From contig CM060733.1 of the NCBI GenBank assembly GCA_030704615.1, forward strand, positions 32,054,001-32,118,000: a stretch of DNA of 64,000 nt, in the 5' to 3' direction. The position numbers and the translations under genes are program-made. The stretch's first letter is position 1; each line of letters opens with the position of its first letter. Positions 1 through 8,596 of this stretch are shown piece after piece. This stretch comes from Takakia lepidozioides. Taxonomy: Eukaryota; Streptophyta; Takakiopsida; Takakiales; Takakiaceae. The notes under the pieces were generated by a model. It was given only the letters and a program-made list of their open reading frames with translations, did no database searches and was not told the origin of the DNA.

Positions 1-1240
1 TTTTTCAGAACATAGTAACATAGGCTGGAACAGATTGACATCATGAACGTGCTGAGAACTTATGTGGGTACCTTCATAGTTCAAGCAACTGCCATACCAA
101 TCAATTCACTGCCCATGCAGTATGTACCTTGAAAGAAACCAACAGTAAACTTCCGAGTCAAAACAATATGCAAGGGTTTTCTTTAAAAACACTGGGATGT
201 CCAAGAGTACACCATGGTACTTTTTAAGTTAAAACAGCAAAACCAGATCTGTTTTGCTTCGAGGAACAGCTCCAAAGACCCTGTTTGGTAAATTTACAGC
301 GCCAATATACCATCTGAGAAACCCATCACTACGAAATGGTTGATCGTAGTGTAAAACGGGGCTGTTTCAAGGCCCAGAGCATTAAACTCAAAGAACTCTG
401 TAGGGTATCATAAACCAATCAACAGAGTAGTTCCATACAGCCAAGGGTTCACATAGATGTTAGGGGTTTGTGAGGAAACCAGCAAATACCCCATGTGGCT
501 CTGAAAATACAGTTGTAGGTCCGAGCAATCTAAGTTAAAACAGCATACATGGGCTCGTTTTACACTTGAATGGAAGTTTAAAGCACATCCTTGTGGAAGC
601 AACATTCGAAGTAGTAAAGTGCCGCAGGGAAGTATGCAACATTATTCCATCTTCTCTGCATTGTCCATATCCTCTGCAAGCTTTACAAATCAAATCAAGT
701 GATGTCCCTCACCTGCGCCCGTCCCAAAAACCATCACAAATGATAATTTGTGTGTTAGTGAGGATGCGCGAGGTGAGTTATAGGACATCACACTTGCTAT
801 CGATGTCAAAGATGATTCCTAAAGCAAGCATTAGATGAAAAGACAAGCAAAAGCAACATTTTCCATAAACCTTTAAAGCTTGTGGAATGAAAGTACTCTG
901 TGACATGGCATCCAAGATCTGGCATTCAATCAAAGCAAACACAAAGGGTTTGCTGAAGGGTAGAGAGGAGTTTATCAACACCATTAAGCTTCCATAGATC
1001 CTATAGGGCGCCGCTGCAGCATAAACGAACAATGACCAATTCTCCATAAAGCACGGCAGCAGCTTGTCTGCCAGTTCGTGAATTGAAGATACCAGCATAG
1101 GAGCAGCAAATTCGGTTATAACCGCACCTCCCAATGAAATTGACAACGCGGAATCAAGCCGCTAAGTCGTCAAGCCGCCATCACGCAGCTCCAGGGAAAA
1201 ACCAAAGCCCAAGTGTCGGGTTGTTAGGTTTAGAGAGGTG
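1..1240. other. Left-edge stretch without a confident gene
   Basis: No conserved protein motif was recognised here on either strand. The only candidate is the minus-strand reading frame listed separately at 778-1146. A perfect 12-bp palindrome, CGGTTATAACCG, lies near 1113, and mixed AT-rich sequence fills the rest. It could be intron or flank of a gene extending off the left edge. Confidence 0.4.
778..1146 (-). CDS. Possible exon of an unrecognised protein
   Basis: A minus-strand open frame of about 120 codons. Its first part (LVSSIHELADKLLPCFMENW and the following YAAAAPYRIYGSLMVLI) looks like a folded alpha-helical domain rather than random translation; the second half is Cys/Phe-rich and less convincing, and may be read-through into an intron. 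I do not recognise the family. No splice partner was found with confidence. It is listed because this stretch has no better candidate; it may be spurious. Confidence 0.22.
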   Translation of the reverse strand: MSISLGGAVITEFAAPMLVSSIHELADKLLPCFMENWSLFVYAAAAPYRIYGSLMVLINSSLPFSKPFVFALIECQILDAMSQSTFIPQALKVYGKCCFCLSFHLMLALGIIFDIDSKCDVL

Positions 1241-1260
1241 ATCAAACACGCACCCTGCGA

Positions 1261-2475
1261 TTTCATCTGGTCTGGATGAGAAATCGCAGTAGCTGATAGG
1301 TCATTTTCGTGGGATTTTATCCACTAGAGATGAAATCAGTAGGTTTCCAGGATGTCATCCATTCTTGGTGACATCCGACAGGGATGAAAAACCAACCATT
1401 CATTAGGTTTAAACCATAAGCTCATATTCATGATAGATGAAATTTCGAACCCTCAAGACCATAATTCACACCCTAAATGAATTAAATGGTGAGAATAACA
1501 AATCCTTGGAAAATAAAAATCAGATCATCCGTTAGGTTTTCATCCGGTATGGATGAAAAACCAGAAAACATGGTTGAAAGAACATACACCAGTACCATAG
1601 AGGCCATGGTAGTGGCAAAGATTCCAAGAGATTTATTGGAGGGAGAGAGAGAGGGAGAGAGAGGGACAAAGAGAGGGAGTGAGAGGGAGAGATCAGGAAA
1701 CAAAAAGAAAAAGAGGAATGTGGGGGGGGGGGGGAGTGACTGAGTAGCAGCTGCTCAGTCACACCCCCCCCCCCCCCCCCCACCTTCTTGTTTTTTCTTT
1801 GTTTCCCCCTCCCTCCCTCTGTCTCCCTCCTCGGAATTGGCCGGTTCCATCAGCGTTCTTTTCATATTTTTCTATCTATACTGGATGGATTCTAAACAGT
1901 GTTTTCACCCGCCCTATAAAGTTTTTCTATCCATACCGGATGAATTACCTGGGTGGACACTAAAATACCTCTAAAATACGTCTATGATTTTTCATTCCTC
2001 TTTTACTGTCTTTCATCTATACCAGATGAGTCACCAGAGAATGAGGAATTACCTATATAGGGGTTGACACTGGCATCCTATCTATAATTTTTCCATCCAT
2101 ACCGGATGAAAAATACCAGGATATTAATTCATGTTATTCCTCCTTTATGCCTTTTTCCGTACTGGATGAGGCTGAATTACCTGCTAGGATGAGAAACCGC
2201 TGCCTTGGATGATATGTACTGTTTTTTCATCCTACTGATGGACCTTCTCCAACTAGATGAACTTATTACCTTTTTGATCTGAGCCGGATGAAAAATGCAG
2301 CTTATGATGGCCTTGGAGAATTGTTTAATTACCCTTAATTAAGGCTAATTAAGGAGTGAAACCCTAAACCCTACCCTATAACCTACTGTTTAAACCTAGC
2401 TAACGGATGACATCCGTCGGGTTTCGAAATAAATGGTATGGATTATTCATCCTGCACGGATGAAAAATCGGGCTT
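1261..2475. repeat. Field of GGATGA/TTCATCC inverted repeats
   Basis: About a dozen short inverted repeats built on TTTTTCATCC and GGATGAAAAA arms with a 4-6 nt centre (typically RTACY) are scattered over 1.2 kb, at about 1261, 1316, 1355, 1535, 1866, 1920, 2012, 2086, 2149, 2228, 2280, 2402 and 2446. The best copy, near 1535-1562, has 10-11 bp arms around GGTAT. Spacing is irregular. No protein is encoded. The arms recall the GGATGAA flanks of the array at 63-64 kb, but the centres differ. Confidence 0.75.
1636..1832. repeat. Foldback repeat with G-tract and C-tract arms, copy 1
   Basis: A purine-rich arm (GGGAGAGA repeats, GGAAACAAAAAGAAAAAG, then about 13 G) is followed by GTGACTGAG-TAGCAGCTGC-TCAGTCAC and the complementary arm (about 16 C, then CTTTGTTTCC and CCCTCCCT repeats). 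The whole unit folds into one hairpin of roughly 190 nt. A related unit in the same orientation lies at 5302-5477, so this is a dispersed foldback (MITE-like) family rather than a one-off tract. The runs could form G-quadruplex or i-motif DNA. Confidence 0.75.
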
Positions 2476-3630
2476 TGCCCTAGGGTGTCTCTCCCGCCGT
2501 CAGCTGCACTCCTCGTGCTTCTGAGCTCGCAGGCTAAGAGTTATGGCGTCTGAGCTCTGCTGCTTCCCTATCTGCTGCTGCATGCCCATGCTGGACGAGC
2601 TCCTGGGGATGCGCAATGGCGGCGTCTTGTCTCTTCTCACAGGCGGGAGACCCCCGCTGTAATTGCATTGTCTCTTTCCCTCCTCTGGCTTTTATGTTTA
2701 GCAGCGGCGCTTGTGTGGGGAAGTATATATCTCTCTCTCCCTTCTCAAACCTAGCAAAGATGCTTGTATGCTTCACTTCTCCTTAGCTGTGCTGGAGGTG
2801 GCTTGCCGGTGGCGATGGCGCAGAGTTACCTTCTCCAATCGCTCAAGGTGCTTTTGGTGATTAGGGTTCCTTTTACTTCATGTCTTTCTCTCTTGCTTTT
2901 GAGGTTCTTAGTTGACATCGATGAAAAGTGTAGGGGTCTGTGATTTACCTGGGGTTCCACAATCCTCACTAACCTATTGGTTTTTGTGGGGGCTTCTGAT
3001 GGGACCAGGTGAGGATCCCTACTTGCTTTGAATTCTCTTGAGCTTGCAGATAAGGATGTGAGCAAAAGGAACATACCATGTGTGGCGTCATGACTTGGCT
3101 GCTGCCTGCAGCCCCGATTTCGGCCCGCTTGCTCCCGGTTTGACATGTTGATGCTTACTTTTGACTTATGTTTTGCTGCCATTGATGGAGTATTTCGGCC
3201 TGGCAGGCCTGTCTCTTGAAGCACAACATCTGAATCTTACCCTGTCTTGAATCTTTGACAGCATTGCCTGTGGATTCTTAGACTAGGTACAATTTTGGCC
3301 TTAAAAGAGGAGTGATGTTTTAAGGGTGAAGGCATCAATGGCTGTTAGATTCTAAGGAAGATGAGGCCTGGTTTTTTTAAGATGGCAGCCTGATAAGGCA
3401 ATGACAGGCCTCTTTCACGCCTGAATTTGATGTGGAATGGAGTATAGTGAGGTTCTATTTGCCAAACGTGGCATTAGCCTCCTGGGAAACAGTGGTGGTA
3501 AGCTCTAATGGACCTTGGCCAATGATTAGTTGCCTCATTTTGCCATCAGAACAACTACCTGCATTGTATGATTTATTTTGGCCAAGTGGGCTTGGTCTCG
3601 GGCACTCAAAATGTATGTGTGTCTATATCT
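2476..3630. other. Non-coding or intronic stretch with a possible first exon
   Basis: Downstream of the palindrome field is a GC-richer, promoter-like section. A possible start codon at 2815 opens an 11-codon exon (MAQSYLLQSLK, 2815-2847) followed immediately by GTGCTT, a weak donor. No downstream exon with a recognisable protein was found before the 192-bp tandem array, so this gene is only a possibility. The rest contains no supported feature. Confidence 0.25.
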
Positions 3631-3639
3631 TGATGTTGT

Positions 3640-4290
3640 AACATGACAGGCCTTTCTTCCATGCCAAAATGCCTTATATGATGCATATCTTGGGGCAACT
3701 GTACATGGTGTAGAATGAAGTTGTAGTCTGTCTTGTCATGCCCAAAGTGGGTCACTTGGTTGCATGTTTGGAGTCTGATTAACTGCATGCTGGTCCAGCA
3801 AGATTCCTGTGTACACAGGTCTTGAATCTGTACAATGGCAGGCTGCTCTTACCTACCCAGAAGGCCTTGCACGATGCACGTCTTGGGATACTTACAATTG
3901 GCCAAATGTGTAGCTGCAATATGTTTTGTCATGCCCAAGGAGTTTACTTGGTTGCATGCTTGAAATCTGATTAATTGCAGGTTGGTCCTTCAAGGTACTT
4001 GCATGACCATATCCTGAATCTGTAGTAGAACAGGTTGTTCTTACCTACCCAAGAAGCCTTGCATGATGCATGTCTTGGGGTACCTACAAATGGCAAAGAG
4101 TGAAGCCGCAATATGTGTTGTCATGCCCAAGAAGATTACGTGGTTGCATGTTTGAAATCTGGTAAATTGCAAGCTGGTCCTTCAAGGTGCTTGTATGAAC
4201 ATACCTTGAATCTGTAGCAGGACAGGCTGTTCTTACCTACCCAAGGAGCCTTGCATGGTGCATGTCTTGGGTTACTTACAGGAATTTGAA
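3640..4290. repeat. Tandem repeat, 192-bp period, about 3.3 copies
   Basis: The phrase TTCTTACCTACCCA followed by GCCTTGCA-GATGCA-GTCTTGGG recurs at about 3841, 4033 and 4225, exactly 192 bp apart, with a more diverged unit before it from about 3640. Each unit also holds TGTCATGCCCAA and TTGGTTGCATG. The copies differ by scattered substitutions, so the array is not freshly amplified. It has no coding potential. Confidence 0.85.
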
Positions 4291-4599
4291 CATGCTGTAG
4301 CAATCTGATTTTTCAGCACACAAAGATGCTTGCTTATATGCTTGTCTTGTTGTCATGACTTGCACATAAACAAACCCCGCCCTCCCACCCTGTTTTATCA
4401 TGAATGATTGGGTGAAATCAATTGGGAAGTCATGACAAGAATGGAAGTGTTAGATGGTGCCCTGTTTATGGGCTGTTTATGTCTTTAATTGACAATGACC
4501 CTACTGGGTCTTGTCCATGTCTTGACATGACATGAGTATCTTCCCTATCCCTCTCTCTTTTTAACTTTTTCTGCAGAGGGATCAACTCTGAGGTTAAGA

Positions 4600-5240
4600 A
4601 AACCATGCTTTGTCGCATTATTAGACCTACCTTGGAGTACGGATCTGCAATATGGGTTGATAAATCTGACTTAGAGGCTGTAGTGTCCCAAGCCATGTCT
4701 GTTGCCATGAGATTGTCTGATAAAAATGAAGTTAGGCAAAAAACTTCCCTGAACTTGGGGGAAGGCTACCCACTCTCAGCACTAGACTGAAATTTAAACT
4801 CAGGGCAGGAAGCCTACCTTTGAACAGCAAACAGAAGCAGAGAGGAAAGGGAGAATTGCCCGTTGCGTGGGCAATCTGAAGACAGTACTAATTTTCTGAT
4901 ACACTGTCCGGGGTTCTCTCACCAAAGAGACGCTCTCTTCAAATCTATCAAGGGAATTGTGCCTGTACCTCTGTTTACCAACTTTGAAAGTCTCAAGGCT
5001 GAGCCAAAAGCCCAGGCCCTCCTGAGGCCTAGTTATTGGGCAAATCACACACAACAGATTGATGCTTGTGTGAAGGGATTTCTAGAGGATATCTGGAAAA
5101 CCCAGATTAATTCTATATATGAAGGTAAGTCTTACTACCAACATCAGCCCCTGACAGAGGGAGGTTCTGTCCCTTTTGTTTCCGCTCAAACTGGGCGCGG
5201 GGTCAATGGCCACAAGGCTACGACAAACAACATCTTATGA
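4600..5240 (+). pseudogene. LINE (non-LTR retrotransposon) 3' remnant
   Basis: Two adjacent plus-strand pieces read as the C-terminal part of a non-LTR reverse transcriptase. The first (4605-4790) has the post-RT signature IRPTLEYGSAIW followed by a helical stretch. The second (4863-5240) has DSTNFLIHCPGF, a typical C-terminal H/C cluster of LINE ORF2. They lie in different frames with stops between, so the copy is dead, and no upstream RT core is present. The last 50 residues (GFLEDIWKTQINSIYEG onward) resemble a minus-strand piece at 31154-31372, so the family is dispersed locally. Confidence 0.65.
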
Positions 5241-5301
5241 GTACAATCTTTTTAACTTTTTCTGCACCCTCTCTCCCTTGTGGTTTGTTTATTTTTGTGA
5301 G

Positions 5302-5477
5302 CAGCAAAAAAGAGAGGGACAGAGAGAGGGAGAGATCATGAAACCAAAAATAAATAAAATGGGGGGGGGGGGGGAGTGAATGAGCCCGTGGTGCTCAGCA
5401 GCTGGTGGTGGTGCTCAGTCACTCCCCCCCCCCCCCACCTTTTTCTTTTCTCTTTGTTGCCCCCTCTCTAGACCCCA
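5302..5477. repeat. Foldback repeat with G-tract and C-tract arms, copy 2
   Basis: Same design and orientation as the unit at 1636-1832: GGGAGAGATCATGAAACC, an A-rich spacer, about 14 G, AGTGAATGAG, a GGTGCTCAG-containing centre, GCTCAGTCACT, about 14 C, then a T/C-rich arm with CTTTGTTGCCCCCTCTC. The arms are less perfect than in copy 1, so it is probably older. Confidence 0.7.
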
Positions 5478-5571
5478 AGCACTTGCTGCTCTCAGCCCCC
5501 AACATGCTTGGTTTTTTTTGTTTTTGATCTGGAATGTAGAGGTTGTCTCCTAATGAGGCCAACTTGCGGGT

Positions 5572-7786
5572 TTGCATGACAGGTGCCAGCCTGTGGGGAA
5601 AGAAAAGAAGTCCCCTGCCCCAAAGAAAGGGGCGGACAATCCGTTTGCTCTGCCGGCACGTGTGACGTGCCAGGGCGTCTCACGGTTAACCAACCCCATC
5701 GATAGCCGCAGCCGGAGGGCTCGTCTGCCCCCCGAGGCCAGTACCCCCCCTCTTGTCCACATCTTGGATACGCCAGGGGCCGGCTCAGCCAGCTCTCCTA
5801 TTCGGGAGGTTGTTGCTGAGCCGGATGCTCAGTTGAGCACACCCTCGGCTACCAAGAGGGGTGAAATGTACCTTGGCAAGCATATCACCCGTTCGGGGGC
5901 CCGGTATGGGCAACTTTTGGATGTCACCCCCATAGCGACCCCTTCCTCCGCAGCAAAGGCTGCACTTGCCCAGGCCCAACGTCAGGTTCAAGGGCCTTTG
6001 ACAGCCTCCGTTGCTAGCCCATTGTTGTCGATGAGGGAGGAGGAGACGAGGAGGGCCAATGAAGTGGCCGAGATAGCGAAGCGCCTCGAAGAAGTCAAGC
6101 TAGGTGAGGGCTTCTACCCTGATACGCATTTGGGGAGGGGGGGGGGAGGAGGAGGTATGGGCCGGTTTGGAGTGGCCTAGCCGATCAGCGACGTCGCCCC
6201 TTGAGCCTGAGTAGTCAGCAAAGAAGGGCCTGGACTACGGGGCGCCGCCGCCGGCTATGCTCCACATCTGGAATCTACTTCTAGTGGCGCTCCGGGAGGG
6301 GATAGAGCGGGCACATCCAGCAACGGGGACTCCTGCCACATCGGGTGACACCGGGGGCGAGTCGGACAAGCTTGCAAAGGTACAAGTGTCGCACTTTGTT
6401 CCATGTTTTATCCTTTCCTTTGCATGCATGATTTTCTTTGTTGTTTGTTTCTTTTTTTGAATTTGGAGGGGTTATTTGTCTTGAGGAGGCAACAACATAG
6501 CTGGCCTCATTGGTGCAGTCCAGTGGGGTTGCCAATGAGGGAGAGCATGTGGTGTTCATGAAGGACCCGAACACCAAAGGTAAGAAGAAGAGGCCTCGAC
6601 CTCCCGAGATCCCCTTTTACCATCAATGAAGGGGTTGCCGAGGAGAGAGAGAGAACGGAGAGGGAGAAGGAGAGAGAGAGGAAGTAGCGGGGATGGGGAA
6701 TGAGATGGTCGTGGAGAAGGGGAAGGAAAAGAAGAAGAAGAAGAAGAAGTCCCATGGAGAGGAAGGGGTGAGTGTGCATGCGGGGGAGGGCAGTGGGGTA
6801 ACAAAGGAGCAGGGAATGAGGCTACAAAGAAGGAAGAGGGTGGGAAGAAGAACATGCCCTTGGCGATACAGGACGTGGAGTTGGCAAAGATCGTGGTGCC
6901 ACCGGTGGAGGTGAATCGCCATGGTGACCCTTGCGGTGCGTTTTGGGAGGCTATGAAGAAGCCAGCCTTCGAACTCGCATTGAGGTGGTTCCCTTTGCAC
7001 ATCGAGTGGGCTGATCAGCACTTTGGCGCGAAGCGGGCGTATGCCCGTGAGTTAGACCGCCGGTTTCCGGGCAATTGGAGTGACACAAGGGTGATGGAGA
7101 TGGTGGGGCGAAACTTGAAGGACAGGAGGTACCGTGCCAGATAGATCATTCGGAGGGCAATGGAAAAGGGGGCCATACCCAAACCACCTTATGGAATTAC
7201 ACAGGTTGGCAAATCCTGAATCATGTCACCTTCCATTTGTCGCATGTGCATTAATGAGGTAGATTCGATGCAACATATGTGTGTAATTCACTAATTGTTG
7301 GGGGGGGGGCATAGGTATCGTGGGATGCACTCATTGCGGGAGAGACTGATGCCGCAAACAAGGCCAAATTTGACCGGGCACGCGAAGCAACAATAGTCCG
7401 CCTTGACAAGCACGAATCCACACACAAGTGGGGCGCCGGCGGATCCAAGGGTTTTATCTTGCGATTTGTAAATCGTACTTCCCTATGGATTTTGTTATAT
7501 CTTCTTTCTGGCTTCATCATCGCGAAGAACTGACTTTAATTTGTGGCATGTGTAGCAACGCGCGTTTGAGAGGAAGCCATCTCCGGTAGAGTACAACTAC
7601 GCCAAGGAGCATGGTTGGCAATCCCTCATGAAGAACATGGCCAACACAGAGGGGATGAGTGCACTACAAGGCACTAGTATGGATGAGGTCGGGGGTAATG
7701 GCCAGGGATTGGATGAGAGCTCTGTGGGACTTAGGGGAACGCCGCCTCATTTAGGTGCTCTTGCAAAGGGCGTGGAGTCATCAGGC
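5572..7786 (+). pseudogene. CACTA (En/Spm)-type transposon gene, Transposase_24-like, interrupted
   Basis: A multi-exon plus-strand gene. Exon-like blocks are 5572-6180 (Pro/Ala-rich, ends in a Gly run), 6854-7200 (AFELALRWFPLHIEWADQHF, RELDRRFPGNWSDTRVMEMV), about 7315-7460 (SWDALIAGETDAANKAKFDR then THKWGAGGSKGF) and 7555-7786 (RKPSPVEYNYAKEHG). The KFDR...H-x-GGSK-F pattern followed by a PSP-x-E block resembles the plant Ptta/En/Spm accessory family (Transposase_24). A TAG at 7142 interrupts block 2. The last block runs to codon GGC at 7784-7786 and resumes in frame at 26386 after the 18.6-kb insertion. No Tnp2-type catalytic transposase is visible. Confidence 0.5.
7783..7786. repeat. Target-site duplication (AGGC), left copy
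   Basis: AGGC immediately left of the TGTCG end of the left LTR. The same four bases follow the TTGACA end of the right LTR at 26382-26385. Joining the flanks across one copy keeps the interrupted reading frame open, which supports this pairing. Ty3/gypsy duplications are more often 5 bp. Confidence 0.65.
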
Positions 7787-8225
7787 TGTCGTGCGCATAC
7801 ATATCGCTACACAACTACATCGCTGTCCAAACCACACCACACATATATGCACAATAAAGTAGTCTGCCACAATAAGTGATAGAAAAGCTAAGCACACACT
7901 GTTGACATAAAACATGACAACCAAAACCATCACTCTTTAGAATAGAAGTCGAGCCAGGGGCACCCCAAGCTATGGGGACTCCACCCCACAACAACCTACA
8001 CTCCCATCATAAGCACACTCAGTCCTAAACGATGCAGGAGCTCAGTCGCGCAGGCTCAACTCGAGAGAGATGAGCTGCGCGACTGCCGCTCTCGTGAAGA
8101 TAAGACGGTTCAGGTGTCAAACTAAACTTGACACCTGATTTAACACTTGACCTAAATCCAAGTGTTAAATACAAATAACTAGCTTTATTCTAGTTGTTTT
8201 CACACTGTGCTTATTTAACTTGACA
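7787..8225 (-). repeat. 3' LTR of the methyltransferase-bearing element (439 bp)
   Basis: Plus-strand ends are TGTCGTGCGC and AACTTGACA, giving TGTC/GACA inverted ends. The portion 7877-8225 recurs at 26154-26381, which lacks two internal blocks of about 97 and 24 bp. The 24-bp block is a hairpin (GGTGTCAA/TTGACACC). A second hairpin, ATTTAACACTTG/CAAGTGTTAAAT, is kept in both. The first 86 bp (7787-7872) recur at 8228-8313 just inside the element, an unusual partial duplication. Confidence 0.75.
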
Positions 8226-8227
8226 GC

Positions 8228-8313
8228 TGTCGTGTGCATACATATCGCTACACAACTACATCGCTGTCCAAACCACACCACACATATATGCACAATAAAG
8301 TAGTCTGCCACAA
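8228..8313 (-). repeat. Extra partial LTR copy inside the 3' end
   Basis: An 86-bp near-identical copy of 7787-7872 (TGTCGTGTGCATAC through CTGCCACAA), separated from the full LTR by only GC. In element sense it is preceded by the purine run GGGGGGCGA, which resembles a polypurine tract, so the tract lies next to the partial copy rather than next to the full LTR. A two-LTR junction product (LTR end, two extra bases, LTR start) would look like this. Internal duplication is the alternative. Confidence 0.65.
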
Positions 8314-8596
8314 TCGCCCCCCTAGCTGGTGGATAGGTCCCTCTACCTCCAGATAGCTACAAGATGTAATAGCCACAGCCGTACTAAGTCCTCTATCACT
8401 GTCCCTATTGCACTCAAACCCTATAGACCAAGAGGCCGGGTACAAGAGTAACCCCATCGTTAGTCGCCGTCTTGCAATCTGTGAACTTGAGCCAGGACCT
8501 CGTGTGTTCAAGGTCTCCTAGTAGCTGGGCCTTGCGTTTCTTGTTAGCCTTCCATGGTTGTATCCACTCCCACTATCCAATGCAATGTGGACATAA
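8314..8596 (-). other. 3' untranslated part of the gypsy element
   Basis: Between the stop in the PHD finger and the partial LTR. Reading on past the TAG at 8597, the same frame supplies the last Cys pair expected of the PHD finger and then a Lys-rich tail before stopping. The rest is non-coding. Confidence 0.5.

Noticed and set aside
6556-7021. Minus-strand Phe/Ser/Pro-rich open frames
   Set aside because: They arise from GA-rich sequence on the plus strand (GAAGAAG and GAGAGA runs) and have no protein character.
7877-8225. Taking the 348-bp block alone as the LTR of the older gypsy element
   Set aside because: With these limits no target duplication is found. The 439-bp unit gives TGTC/GACA ends, an AGGC duplication and an in-frame join of the interrupted gene.
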